Source of the DNA: Streptomyces luomodiensis
Lineage (GTDB): Bacteria; Actinomycetota; Actinomycetes; Streptomycetales; Streptomycetaceae
Direction: 5' to 3'
Assembly: GCF_031679605.1 (NCBI RefSeq)
Contig: NZ_CP117522.1
Span: forward strand, 7,936,001-8,000,000
Length of the DNA stretch: 64,000 bases
Under the pieces are notes generated by a model. It ran no database searches and was not told the DNA's origin. It was given only the letters and a program-made list of their open reading frames with translations. The translations under genes were made by a program, and so were the position numbers. This document shows positions 7,366 through 15,584 of this stretch, one piece after another. How positions within the stretch are numbered: the first letter of the stretch is position 1; every line of letters starts with the position of its first letter.

Positions 7366-7779
7366 TCAGCTCTCCGCCAGGATGTGGGAGAGCTCCGTGT
7401 CGAGGTCGAAGTGACGGTGCTCGGTGCCGGGTGGCACCGCGGCGTCGGTTCGCTTCAGGAACGACTCCAGGGCCCGCGCCGGGGCTTCGAGCAGTGCCTC
7501 CCCCTCCGGAGAGCTCAGGGCGATGCAGACCACACCCTGGCCGTGGCTGCGGGACGGCCACACGCGGACGTCGCCGGTGCCGGTGGGCCGGTGCAGGCCC
7601 TCGGCGAGAAGGTCGCGGGCGAACACCCATTCGACCGTCTCTTCGGCTCCGGTGTGGAAGGTGGCGTGCACGGCGTAAGGGTCGGCCGTGTCATACCGCA
7701 GGCCCGCGGGTACAGGCAGTGAGGACTCGCTCGACACAACGAGGCGCAGGTGCAGCTCGCAGCTGACCGTGGTGTTCAT
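7366..7779 (-). CDS. ssgB: Sporulation-specific cell division protein SsgB
   Basis: A 137-residue SsgA-like protein starting MNTTVSCELHLRLVVSSESS, which I recognise as SsgB. In Streptomyces SsgB marks future septum sites in aerial hyphae and recruits FtsZ; it is the most conserved SALP and is essential for sporulation. Length and sequence are typical, including VHATFHTG and WVFARDLLAEGL. The ATG at 7779 is preferred over an in-frame upstream start because it gives the family's usual N-terminus. The upstream region has a candidate sigma-H-type promoter. It is divergent from the PGPGW gene. Confidence 0.96.
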   Translation of the reverse strand: MNTTVSCELHLRLVVSSESSLPVPAGLRYDTADPYAVHATFHTGAEETVEWVFARDLLAEGLHRPTGTGDVRVWPSRSHGQGVVCIALSSPEGEALLEAPARALESFLKRTDAAVPPGTEHRHFDLDTELSHILAES

Positions 7780-7840
7780 AAGCGCCAGGGCCTTTCGCTC
7801 AGTGTGCGCTCGGGGATTCGCACGTCGGCGAAATCGACAT

Positions 7841-7864
7841 GCCACCTACGGTGCCGTTGTAAAC
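7841..7864 (-). promoter_or_regulatory. Candidate stress-sigma promoter of ssgB
   Basis: On the minus strand GTTT (7864-7861) and GGTGGC (7846-7841) are separated by 14 bases. This layout resembles promoters of sigma-B/sigma-H-type factors, and ssgB in S. coelicolor is reported to depend on sigma-H. Transcription would start near 7833, about 55 bases before the ATG. The -10 match is imperfect, so this is an inference. Confidence 0.35.
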
Positions 7865-7969
7865 CCCTCTGACCGTTTTGCGGCGCTTCTGGTAGCTCAT
7901 GCGGCCCAGCTCCGGGGCGGCCGCTACCGCCGTTCCGGTGAGCTCGGGCGATCGGGTAAGTTGGGTCAC

Positions 7970-8425
7970 ATGAACGCGGAGAGTGACGGGCGGCAGGGGG
8001 GTTCCGAATCGGTGCCCCATGCCGCGACGGGGGACGATGCGCCGACGAAGGGGCCAGTGCTGGGTTCCCGGGCACCGCGGTTCATCCAGCGGTCGCGCCC
8101 GCTCCACCTGAGCTGGCAGGTCGGAGTGTTCATCGTCGGCCTCGCGGTCGTGGGCGTGGGCATCGTCATGCTGCCGCTGCCCGGTCCGGGGTGGCTGGTG
8201 ATATTCGCCGGTATGGCGATCTGGGCGACCGAGTTCGTCTGGGCCCAGTTGGTGCTGGCCTGGACCAAGCGCAAGGTGACCGAGGCGGCGCACCGTGCGC
8301 TGGATCCGAAGGTGCGCCGGCGCAATCTCATACTGACCACGATCGCCGTGGTCGTCTGCGCGGCGGCGGTGTCGGTCTACGTGTGGAAGTTCGGCGTCGT
8401 GATGCCGTGGAAGATCGAGCAGTGA
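7970..8425 (+). CDS. PGPGW-motif membrane protein (TIGR02611 family)
   Basis: 151 residues from the ATG at 7970. After a polar N-terminus of about 50 residues there are two close hydrophobic helices holding the family signature MLPLPGPGWLVIFAGM, a basic segment (KRKVTEAAHRALDPKVRRRN) and a third helix near residues 125-143. The family is widespread in actinobacteria and has no known function. TAAGTT lies 13 bases before the ATG and no ribosome site is present, so the mRNA may be leaderless. Confidence 0.85.
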   Translation: MNAESDGRQGGSESVPHAATGDDAPTKGPVLGSRAPRFIQRSRPLHLSWQVGVFIVGLAVVGVGIVMLPLPGPGWLVIFAGMAIWATEFVWAQLVLAWTKRKVTEAAHRALDPKVRRRNLILTTIAVVVCAAAVSVYVWKFGVVMPWKIEQ

Positions 8426-8491
8426 CCGGCCCTGGCTCGTAGGGCTGGTCATGAGCACGGTCCGGCATACGCTAATGTTGGCCGTGCGCCA

Positions 8492-8563
8492 GGGCGATTA
8501 GCTCAGTGGGAGAGCGCTTCGTTCACACCGAAGAGGTCACTGGTTCGAACCCAGTATCGCCCA
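8492..8563 (+). tRNA. tRNA-Val (anticodon CAC), copy 1
   Basis: A 72-base tRNA with acceptor GGGCGAT/ATCGCCC, anticodon stem CTTCG/CGAAG around TTCACAC (anticodon CAC) and discriminator A. CCA is not encoded; the next bases are CCC. It is identical over all 72 bases to the copy at 16204-16275. A long hairpin terminator follows. Confidence 0.96.
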
Positions 8564-8570
8564 CCCTGGA

Positions 8571-8608
8571 CCGAGGGCCCGGAAGGCATCAGTCTTCCGG
8601 GCCCTCGG
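8571..8608 (+). terminator. Terminator of the first tRNA-Val(CAC) gene
   Basis: A perfect 15-bp stem (8571-8585 with 8594-8608) around an 8-base loop, seven bases after the tRNA. Confidence 0.88.
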
Positions 8609-8661
8609 CGTTGTCGCATGTCCGAAGGTGTCCGGTGGCGGATGGCCGGTGGCGTTCGCCC

Positions 8662-8671
8662 CAAGCGCTTT
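8662..8671. promoter_or_regulatory. LacI-type operator half of a pair (distal)
   Basis: CAAGCGCTTT contains AAGCGCTT, the palindromic core typical of LacI-family sugar repressors. It lies about 90 bases upstream of a second identical core and ahead of the -35 box, a spacing that would allow looping. Confidence 0.5.
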
Positions 8672-8714
8672 CGTGCAGGCGCCTCACCCGATCCGATCGA
8701 TCCTGTCCGAACCG

Positions 8715-8743
8715 TTGACGTAGGCGTCGCCGGTCCATAACTT
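8715..8743 (+). promoter_or_regulatory. Promoter of the carbohydrate cluster
   Basis: TTGACG (8715-8720) and TAACTT (8738-8743) are 17 bases apart and fit a housekeeping promoter. Transcription would begin near 8750, directly at the CAAGCGCTTG operator, as expected for repression by blocking the start site. Confidence 0.55.
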
Positions 8744-8750
8744 GTCCCGG

Positions 8751-8772
8751 CAAGCGCTTGCCTAAAACGTTT
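8751..8772. promoter_or_regulatory. Tandem LacI-type operators at the promoter
   Basis: CAAGCGCTTG (8751-8760), extended to the 14-bp palindrome GGCAAGCGCTTGCC at 8749-8762, is followed by AAACGTTT (8765-8772). Both are perfect palindromes of the LacI/CcpA type with a central CG. They cover the predicted transcription start of the binding-protein gene. No LacI-family gene is in this window, so the regulator is encoded elsewhere. Confidence 0.7.
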
Positions 8773-8816
8773 CAAGCTGTGGGGGCGGTCGGACGACCTG
8801 CCCGGGAGGGGCGTGC

Positions 8817-10097
8817 ATGGGTGCTCGGCGATGGACGGCGAGGGCAAGAGGGTTCCGGGCGGCCGCGGCCGCGGTGGCCGCGCTGGGGCTGCTGGCCACC
8901 GGCTGTGGCGGGGGGAGTGGCTCGGGAGACGGCAAGGTGACCATCCGCTACTCCTGGTGGGGCGCCAAGGATCGCGCCGAGCTGATCCAGAAGACGGTGG
9001 AGCTGTTCGAGAAGGAACATCCGAACATCACGGTCAAGACGGACTTCTCGGAATACACCGACTTCTGGAGCAAGTTCAACACCCAGGCCGCGGGCGGAAA
9101 CGCCCCGGACGTCTTCCAGAACTCCTACGCCTTCTTGCGCAAATACGGCGACAAGAACCTGCTCCTGGACCTGAACGGTCAGGCCAAGGCGGGAAACCTC
9201 AGCCTGAAGGGTTTCCGCGACGGGCTGGAGAAGGCCGGCGATATCGACGGCAAGCTCCTCGGCGTGCCGGTCGGCGCCAATACCTTCGCCCTTTTCTACA
9301 ACCCGGACGCCTTCAAGAAGGCCGGGGTGACCGTCGAGGACGGCTGGACCTGGGACGACTTCTTCGCGGCCGCCAAGAAGGTGCGCAAGAGCGACGGCAC
9401 GCTCTACGGCGCGAGCGACAACGCCAATGTGATGTATCTGTACGACCTGTATATGCGGCAGAACGGCAAGGCGTTCTTCACCAAGGACGACAAGCTCGGC
9501 TTCACCAAGGACGACCTCACGCGGTGGTGGAGCCTGTGGCGGCAGCACGCCAAGGCCGATGAGCTGGTGCCGGGCAAGAAGTCCGAGCAGGCCAAGCCCA
9601 AGGCGTCGATCAGCGCCGATCTGTCGGCCGCCGAGTTCACCTGGGACAACTTCCTGGTCCGCTTCGCCGCCGAGACCAAGACCACCCTCGACCTCGGGCC
9701 GATCCCGACCACCGACGGCAAGCGGACCGGCCAGTACCTCTCCTCACTGATGCTCAGCGGCTCCGCCCGCACCCAGCACCCCAAGGAAGTCGCCCAGTTC
9801 ATCGACTTCATGACCCATGACCCCGAGGTGGGCAAGATCATGGGCTACAACCGCGGCATCCCGGCGACCACCGCCCAGTACGACGCGTACAAGCCGCAGG
9901 GCGTCGACGCCAAGATCGCCGCGTATGAGAAGAGCGTCAGCGCCGAACTCGAGCCGATCACCCCGCATCCGGCCGGCGCCGATGTCGCCGAGGCCGCCTT
10001 CCTGAGGATCTACACCCAGGTCGCGCTGGGGCAGACCTCGATGGACAAGGCGGTCGACCAGTTCTTCGACGAGGCCGAGTCCGCGCTCGGGTCGTGA
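8817..10097 (+). CDS. Extracellular sugar-binding lipoprotein of an ABC importer
   Basis: A 426-residue solute-binding protein of the family 1 (carbohydrate) type. The signal peptide has a basic start (residues 1-14), a hydrophobic core and a lipobox LATGC with lipidated Cys30. The mature part starts with VTIRYSWWGAKDRAELIQ and contains the family pattern FEKEHPNITVKTDFSEY and NAPDVFQN. The ATG is supported by GGGAGGGG eight bases upstream. It heads the operon with two permeases, a YesL-like protein and a PL26-type lyase, so the likely cargo is rhamnogalacturonan-derived oligosaccharide. Expression is probably repressed by a LacI-family protein at 8751-8772. Confidence 0.9.
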   Translation: MGARRWTARARGFRAAAAAVAALGLLATGCGGGSGSGDGKVTIRYSWWGAKDRAELIQKTVELFEKEHPNITVKTDFSEYTDFWSKFNTQAAGGNAPDVFQNSYAFLRKYGDKNLLLDLNGQAKAGNLSLKGFRDGLEKAGDIDGKLLGVPVGANTFALFYNPDAFKKAGVTVEDGWTWDDFFAAAKKVRKSDGTLYGASDNANVMYLYDLYMRQNGKAFFTKDDKLGFTKDDLTRWWSLWRQHAKADELVPGKKSEQAKPKASISADLSAAEFTWDNFLVRFAAETKTTLDLGPIPTTDGKRTGQYLSSLMLSGSARTQHPKEVAQFIDFMTHDPEVGKIMGYNRGIPATTAQYDAYKPQGVDAKIAAYEKSVSAELEPITPHPAGADVAEAAFLRIYTQVALGQTSMDKAVDQFFDEAESALGS

Positions 10098-10108
10098 GGA
10101 GAGTTTCC

Positions 10109-11110
10109 GTGACACCGACCACGACGCGTGCGGCGGACGGGGCGCGGCCTCCCACCGGGACGTCCGGGGCGAAGGCCGCCCCGGGCCCCGGTGCCGCCCC
10201 CGCGGCGGGGCGGCGGCAGGGCCGCCGGGAGACCCTCGCGGGCTATCTCTTCCTGACCCCCTGGTGCATCGGGATCCTGCTGCTCACCCTCGGCCCGATG
10301 CTCGTCTCGCTCTATCTGGCGTTCACCGACTACAACCTCTTCGACTCGCCCCAGTGGATCGGGTTGCAGAACTTCCAGGACCTCCTCGAGGACGACCGCT
10401 GGTGGACCTCGGTCCAGGTGACGCTGAAGTACGTGCTGATCGGCACGCCGCTGAAGCTGGCGGCGGCGCTCGCCGTGGCGCTGTTGCTGGTCAAGCCCCG
10501 CAAGGGACAGGGCTTCTACCGTTCGGCGTTCTACGCCCCCTCGCTCATCGGCGCCAGCGTGAGCATCGGCATCGTCTGGCGGGCGATCTTCAACGACGAC
10601 GCGATCGTCGACAAGTCCATGAGTCTCTTCGGCTGGGACGTCGGCGGCTGGATCGGCGACCCGGACTGGGCGCTGCCCACACTGATCACCCTCACCGTCT
10701 GGCAGTTCGGCGCGCCGATGGTGATCTTCCTGGCCGGGCTGAAGCAGGTGCCGAACGAGCTGTACGAGGCCGCCGCGATGGACGGCGCCGGCCGCTGGCG
10801 CCGGTTCCGGTCCATCACCCTGCCCATGATCTCCCCGGTGCTCTTCTTCAACCTGCTGCTGGAGCTCATCCACTCGTTCCAGGTCTTCACCTCTGCGGTG
10901 GTGATCGTGGGGGCGGGCACCAACACCGGCGGACCGGGCGACTCCCTGCTGGTCTACGGCTGGTACCTCTACGAGCAGGGTTTCCACAATCTGCGCATGG
11001 GTTACGCCGCCGCGATGGCCTGGATGCTGATGCTCGGCATCGGCCTGGTGACCGCGGTGCTGTTCAAGACCCAGCGCGGCTGGGTGCACTACGAGGAGGA
11101 CGCCAGGTGA
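10109..11110 (+). CDS. ABC sugar importer permease, MalF/UgpA type
   Basis: 333 residues from the GTG at 10109, preferred over an in-frame GTG at 10094 because GAGGAGA precedes it. After a long Ala/Pro/Gly-rich cytoplasmic N-terminus there are six transmembrane helices and the EAA loop YEAAAMDGAGRWRRFRSITLP, which contacts the ATPase. It pairs with the permease at 11226. No ATPase gene follows, so a shared one such as MsiK would be needed. Confidence 0.9.
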   Translation: MTPTTTRAADGARPPTGTSGAKAAPGPGAAPAAGRRQGRRETLAGYLFLTPWCIGILLLTLGPMLVSLYLAFTDYNLFDSPQWIGLQNFQDLLEDDRWWTSVQVTLKYVLIGTPLKLAAALAVALLLVKPRKGQGFYRSAFYAPSLIGASVSIGIVWRAIFNDDAIVDKSMSLFGWDVGGWIGDPDWALPTLITLTVWQFGAPMVIFLAGLKQVPNELYEAAAMDGAGRWRRFRSITLPMISPVLFFNLLLELIHSFQVFTSAVVIVGAGTNTGGPGDSLLVYGWYLYEQGFHNLRMGYAAAMAWMLMLGIGLVTAVLFKTQRGWVHYEEDAR

Positions 11111-11225
11111 GCGCGGACCGGCGCGCCGCGCGGGCTGGACTGAGGAACCACGCGGCGACCAAGGAGCGTGCGGTGACGAAGGAAGTCCGTGCGGCGGAGC
11201 GCGCCGGGACCGAGCGGGAGGCGTC

Positions 11226-12083
11226 GTGAGTGCGTCTGCGACGGTCGGGCGCCGCCGGGCGCGCTCGGTGATCTGGCATGTGGGGGCGCTCGCCGTGCTG
11301 GCGGTGATCCTCTACCCCGTGGTGTGGGTGATCGGCGGCTCGTTCAAACCCGGTGACCAGATCATCGGCAGCCTCCAGCTGCTGCCCACCGATCCGATCG
11401 TCGACAACTACCGCCGGCTCGGCGACGGCATCGCGGACGTGCCGATCTCGACCTTCTTCACCAACTCACTGCTCCTGGCGGCCGGTTCGGTGATCGGCGT
11501 GCTGTTCTCCTGCTCGCTGGCCGCCTACGCCTTCGCCAGGATCCGCTTCGCGGGGCGGAACGCGCTCTTCACGCTCATGATCTCCACCCTGCTGCTGCCG
11601 TTCCAGGTGCTGATCATTCCGCAGTACATCCTGTTCCAGAAGATGGACCTGATCAACACCTATGTGCCGCTGCTGCTCGGCAAGTACCTGGCGGCGGACG
11701 CCTTCTTCGTCTTCCTGATGGTGCAGTTCATGCGCGGGCTGCCCCGGGAGCTGGACGAGGCGGCCCGGCTGGACGGCTGCGGCCATCCGCGCATCTACTG
11801 GAGCATCGTGCTGCCGCTGTGCCGTCCGGCCCTGATCACCAGCGCGATCTTCACCTTCATCTGGTCCTGGAACGACTTCATCGGACCCCTGCTCTATCTC
11901 AACGAACCGGACAAGTACACGGTCTCGATGGGCCTGAAGCTCTTCATCGACCAGGACTCCGTCGCCGACTACGGAGGCATGGTCGCGATGTCGCTCGTCG
12001 CCCTGCTGCCGGTGCTGCTCTTCTTCCTCGCCTTCCAGCGCTATCTGGTCGAGGGCGCGGCGACCTCCGGACTGAAGGGCTGA
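11226..12083 (+). CDS. ABC sugar importer permease, MalG/UgpE type
   Basis: A 285-residue second permease with six helices and the EAA loop LDEAARLDGCGHPRIYWSIVLP. The GTG start has CGGGAG upstream. The 115 bases between the two permease genes contain a short frame (GTG at 11172 to TGA at 11229, 18 codons) overlapping this start, which may be only a remnant or a coupling leader. Together with the upstream permease it forms the heterodimeric channel. Confidence 0.9.
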   Translation: MSASATVGRRRARSVIWHVGALAVLAVILYPVVWVIGGSFKPGDQIIGSLQLLPTDPIVDNYRRLGDGIADVPISTFFTNSLLLAAGSVIGVLFSCSLAAYAFARIRFAGRNALFTLMISTLLLPFQVLIIPQYILFQKMDLINTYVPLLLGKYLAADAFFVFLMVQFMRGLPRELDEAARLDGCGHPRIYWSIVLPLCRPALITSAIFTFIWSWNDFIGPLLYLNEPDKYTVSMGLKLFIDQDSVADYGGMVAMSLVALLPVLLFFLAFQRYLVEGAATSGLKG

Positions 12084-12090
12084 GACCGCC

Positions 12091-12687
12091 ATGACAGAAG
12101 CCGCCGTACGCGGTGTGCAGCGGCCCGAGCGCGGCCCGCTGCGTTTCGCCCTGTTCGCCGAATGCCTGCTGACCGGCGTGTGGGTGGTGCTCGCCGCGCT
12201 GCCGGTGATCACCGTGCTGCCCGCCTTCGCGGCCGGCTGTGCGCATCTGCGGCGCCATCTGGACGGGGAGCGGTCCACCTGGCGGGACTTCCTCGCCGGG
12301 CTGCGGGAGGCGGCCCGGAGCGGCTGGCGGTTCTCCCTGCTGTGGTGGGCGGCGCTCGCACTGCTCGCCTTCGATCTGCGGGTGGCCCGCTCGGGGGCCC
12401 TGCCCGGCGGGCCCGCGCTGATCGCGGTGAGCGTGGCGGGCCTGCTCGCGGTGATCGTCCTCGGGCTCCGGACGGCGGCCGTGCGGCGGCCCGGCACCCC
12501 CTGGCCGACCGCCGCCCGTACCGCCGCACGCCAGGGCCTGGCCGCCGACCCCGGCGGATCGCTGCTGCTCGTCGGCGGGCTCGCGGTGCTCGCCGTCGCC
12601 GCCTGGCAGATGCTGCCGCTGATCGCCCCGGCCATGGGCGCCCTCGCGGGCTGTGCGGTCGCGGTGGAGCGGCGCGCCCGCGCCTGA
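12091..12687 (+). CDS. YesL-like (DUF624-type) membrane protein
   Basis: 198 residues with about four transmembrane helices (near 20-45, 83-98, 107-125, 160-190) and an Arg-rich loop. Such proteins are commonly encoded beside carbohydrate ABC permeases of pectin and rhamnogalacturonan loci (B. subtilis yesL is the example), and the start lies seven bases after the permease stop, so co-translation is likely. The role is unknown; assistance of the transporter is a guess. Family assignment rests on topology and context more than on motifs. Confidence 0.65.
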   Translation: MTEAAVRGVQRPERGPLRFALFAECLLTGVWVVLAALPVITVLPAFAAGCAHLRRHLDGERSTWRDFLAGLREAARSGWRFSLLWWAALALLAFDLRVARSGALPGGPALIAVSVAGLLAVIVLGLRTAAVRRPGTPWPTAARTAARQGLAADPGGSLLLVGGLAVLAVAAWQMLPLIAPAMGALAGCAVAVERRARA

Positions 12688-12797
12688 TCCGGCGCCGTCC
12701 GCCGCCTGCTGACCGGCTCCGTCCTGCCGTATGTCATGCACCTGCCCCTGACCAACCCCCCGTTCCCCCCCGCCCCCGTACGAAAGGTGAAGCGGAC

Positions 12798-15545
12798 ATG
12801 CCCCCGATCCCCCGACGCGACCTCCTCAAGGCCGCTGCCGTCACCGGCGCCGCCGTGCCGTTCTCCTGGCTGCTCGCCGGTAACGCCCCGAAGGCCGCCG
12901 CCGACAGTCCCGCGAGGAAGTCCGCCGACGAGCCCGTGGACATCACATGGCTGGAGGACGGCGGTCTGGGCGCGGCCGCGGGCTCCACCTTCGGCGTCCC
13001 CTGGCCCAAGGGCGCCCACCCCGGCGACCGGACGTTCACGCTGACCACCGCCGACGGCAAGGAGGTGCCGCTCCAGACCTGGGCCACCGCCTACTGGCCC
13101 GACGGCTCCCTCAAATGGACCGCGCACGCGGCGGGGGAGGGCCTCACCGGCAGCGCCTACCGGCTCACCACCGGCAAGCCCGCCGCGCCCGCCAAGAAGG
13201 TCACCGTCTCCGAGAGCGGCGGCGGGATCACCGTCGACACCGGGGTGATCAAGGCCGTGATCGGCAAGGACGGGAAGAAGCTCGTCCGCACCGTCACCCG
13301 TGGCTCCACCGAGATCGCCCGCGACGGCCGGCTGGTCCTGCTCCGCCAGGGCGGCCTCGACGACGGCGATCAGGGCAGCGCCGCGTGGGAGCGGTTCGAC
13401 GGCGAGATCAGCGGGACCGAGGTCGAGCAGAGGGGCCCCGTCCGCGTCGTCGTCCGCATCGACGGCACACACCGCAAGGGCCGCCGCGGCTGGCTCCCCT
13501 TCAGCGTCCGGCTCTACTTCTACGCGGGCGCCGACTCCTTCCGCATGGTGCACACGATCACCTACGACGGCGATCAGAACAAGGACTTCATCCGCGGCCT
13601 CGGCGTCCGCTTCTCCGTACCGATGCGCGACGAGGCGTACGACCGCCACATCCGTATCGCGGGCGAGGGCAAGGGATTCCTCACCGAGGCCGTCAAGGGC
13701 GTCACCGGGCTGCGCCGCGACCCCGGCGCGGGCGTCCGCACGGCCCAGGTGAAGGGCGAGAAGCTGCCCGACCCGGCCACCTGGGACCAGCGCGTCACCT
13801 CCCGGCTGCACCTCATCCCCACCTGGGGCGACTACACCCTCTCCCAGCTCTCCGCCGACGGCTTCACCCTGCGCAAGCGCACCAAGCCCGGCCACGGCTG
13901 GATCGCCGCGGGCGGCGGACGCCGGGCGAACGGCTTCGGCTATGTCGGCGGCGTCAGCGGCGGACTCTCCTTCGGACTGCGCGACTTCTGGGAGAAGTTC
14001 CCCGCCCAGCTGGACATCCGCGGCGCCGCCGGGGACGAGGCCGAGGTCACCCTGTGGCTCTGGTCGCCCGAGGCCCAGCCCATGGACCTGCGCTTCTACC
14101 ACGACGGCCTGGGCCAGGACAGCTACCCGGAACAGCTGGAGGGCCTCCAGATCACCTACGAGGACTACGAACCGGACTTCGGCACCCCGTACGGCATCGC
14201 CCGCACCAGCGAACTCACCTTCTGGGCCAACGCGGCCACCCCCGACGCCGACACCCTCGTCCGGCAGGCCGCCGCCGTGCGCACCCCGCCCCAACTGGCC
14301 GCCGGTCCCGCCGATCTGGCCCGCGCCAAGGTCTTCGGCGGCCTCTTCGCCCCCGTCGACCGCTCGACCCCCGCCAAGGCGAAGATCGAGAACCGGCTGG
14401 ACTTCCTCTTCGACTACCACAAGGGCCAGGTCGAACAGCGCCGTTGGTACGGCTTCTGGGACTACGGCGACATCATGCACACCTACGACGGCGACCGGCA
14501 CCAGTGGCGGTACGACGTCGGAGGCTACGCCTGGGACAACTCCGAGCTCTCCCCCGATCTGTGGCTGTGGCTGGCGTATCTGCGCTCCGGCCGCTCCGAC
14601 ATCTTCCGCTTCGCCGAAACCATGACCCGGCACACCGGCGAGGTCGACGCCTACCACCTCGGCACATGGGCCGGGCTCGGCACCCGGCACGGCGTCCAGC
14701 ACTTCGCCGACAGCGCCAAACAGCAGCGCATCTCCACCGCCCTGTACCGCCGCTACTACTACTTCCTCACCGCGGACGAGCGGGTCGGCGACATCATGCA
14801 CGCCCTCGTCGACTCCGACGAGACGTTCCTCGTCCTCGATCCGCAGCGCAAGGTCCGCGAGGACCCCGACTACGAGCCCGACCCGCACGCCCTGTCCATC
14901 GGCTTCGGCACCGACTGGAGCGGTCTGGCCGGTGCCTGGCTCACCGAATGGGAGCGGCGCGGCCCCAAGGCGAAGAAGGCCGAGGCGCGGCTGCGCTCCA
15001 CCATGGAGACCATCGCGGCCCAGCCCAACGGCTTCGTCCAGGGCAGCGGCCTGTACGACCTCGACACCGGCAGGTACGCGATCGACGACGAGCCCAAGGT
15101 CAGCGTCTCCCATCTGTCCGCGGTCTTCGGCCTGGTCGAGGTCTGCGCCGAGGTGATCGACCTCATCGACATGCCGCAGTTCAAGGAGGCATGGCTGGAC
15201 TACTGCCGCTACTTCAACGCCACCAAGGCCGAGCAGAAGGCCCGCTATGGCGCCGACTTCGGCTCCCTGATCCTGGTCCAGGGCCATTCGCGGCTCGACG
15301 CCTACGCCGCCGTGCAGCTGAAGGACGACGAGCTGGCCGCCCGCGCCTGGCGGAAGTTCACCGAGTACCACGAGGGCGACGGCTACCCGGACACCACCAC
15401 CAGCTGGAAGACGGTCGAGCTCGAAGGCCCGGACGTACTGGAGCCCGGCGTCGAGGCGGCCTGGGTGAGCACCAACGCCACCGCCCAGTACGGCCTCGCC
15501 GCGATCCAGAACCTCGCGCTCGTCGGCGACAAGCTGCCGGGCTAG
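12798..15545 (+). CDS. Tat-exported PL26/YetA-like exo-rhamnogalacturonan lyase
   Basis: 915 residues from the ATG at 12798, supported by AAAGGTGA upstream. The N-terminus is a twin-arginine signal (IPRRDLLKAAAV followed by a hydrophobic stretch and AAADS). The mature protein starts with a beta domain whose GVPWPKGAHPGD and TAYWPDGSLKWTAH segments are typical of PcRGLX/YetA-like proteins (polysaccharide lyase family 26), followed by a large helical toroid-like region with repeated WDNSELSPDLWLWLAYLRSG-type segments. These enzymes release unsaturated rhamnogalacturonan disaccharides by beta-elimination. Tat export means it folds before secretion. The upstream importer would take up the products. 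Activity is inferred from family resemblance. Confidence 0.78.
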   Translation: MPPIPRRDLLKAAAVTGAAVPFSWLLAGNAPKAAADSPARKSADEPVDITWLEDGGLGAAAGSTFGVPWPKGAHPGDRTFTLTTADGKEVPLQTWATAYWPDGSLKWTAHAAGEGLTGSAYRLTTGKPAAPAKKVTVSESGGGITVDTGVIKAVIGKDGKKLVRTVTRGSTEIARDGRLVLLRQGGLDDGDQGSAAWERFDGEISGTEVEQRGPVRVVVRIDGTHRKGRRGWLPFSVRLYFYAGADSFRMVHTITYDGDQNKDFIRGLGVRFSVPMRDEAYDRHIRIAGEGKGFLTEAVKGVTGLRRDPGAGVRTAQVKGEKLPDPATWDQRVTSRLHLIPTWGDYTLSQLSADGFTLRKRTKPGHGWIAAGGGRRANGFGYVGGVSGGLSFGLRDFWEKFPAQLDIRGAAGDEAEVTLWLWSPEAQPMDLRFYHDGLGQDSYPEQLEGLQITYEDYEPDFGTPYGIARTSELTFWANAATPDADTLVRQAAAVRTPPQLAAGPADLARAKVFGGLFAPVDRSTPAKAKIENRLDFLFDYHKGQVEQRRWYGFWDYGDIMHTYDGDRHQWRYDVGGYAWDNSELSPDLWLWLAYLRSGRSDIFRFAETMTRHTGEVDAYHLGTWAGLGTRHGVQHFADSAKQQRISTALYRRYYYFLTADERVGDIMHALVDSDETFLVLDPQRKVREDPDYEPDPHALSIGFGTDWSGLAGAWLTEWERRGPKAKKAEARLRSTMETIAAQPNGFVQGSGLYDLDTGRYAIDDEPKVSVSHLSAVFGLVEVCAEVIDLIDMPQFKEAWLDYCRYFNATKAEQKARYGADFGSLILVQGHSRLDAYAAVQLKDDELAARAWRKFTEYHEGDGYPDTTTSWKTVELEGPDVLEPGVEAAWVSTNATAQYGLAAIQNLALVGDKLPG

Positions 15546-15584
15546 AGCTGGCGCCGGCCGCCACCGGCCGACCACACTGGGGGC

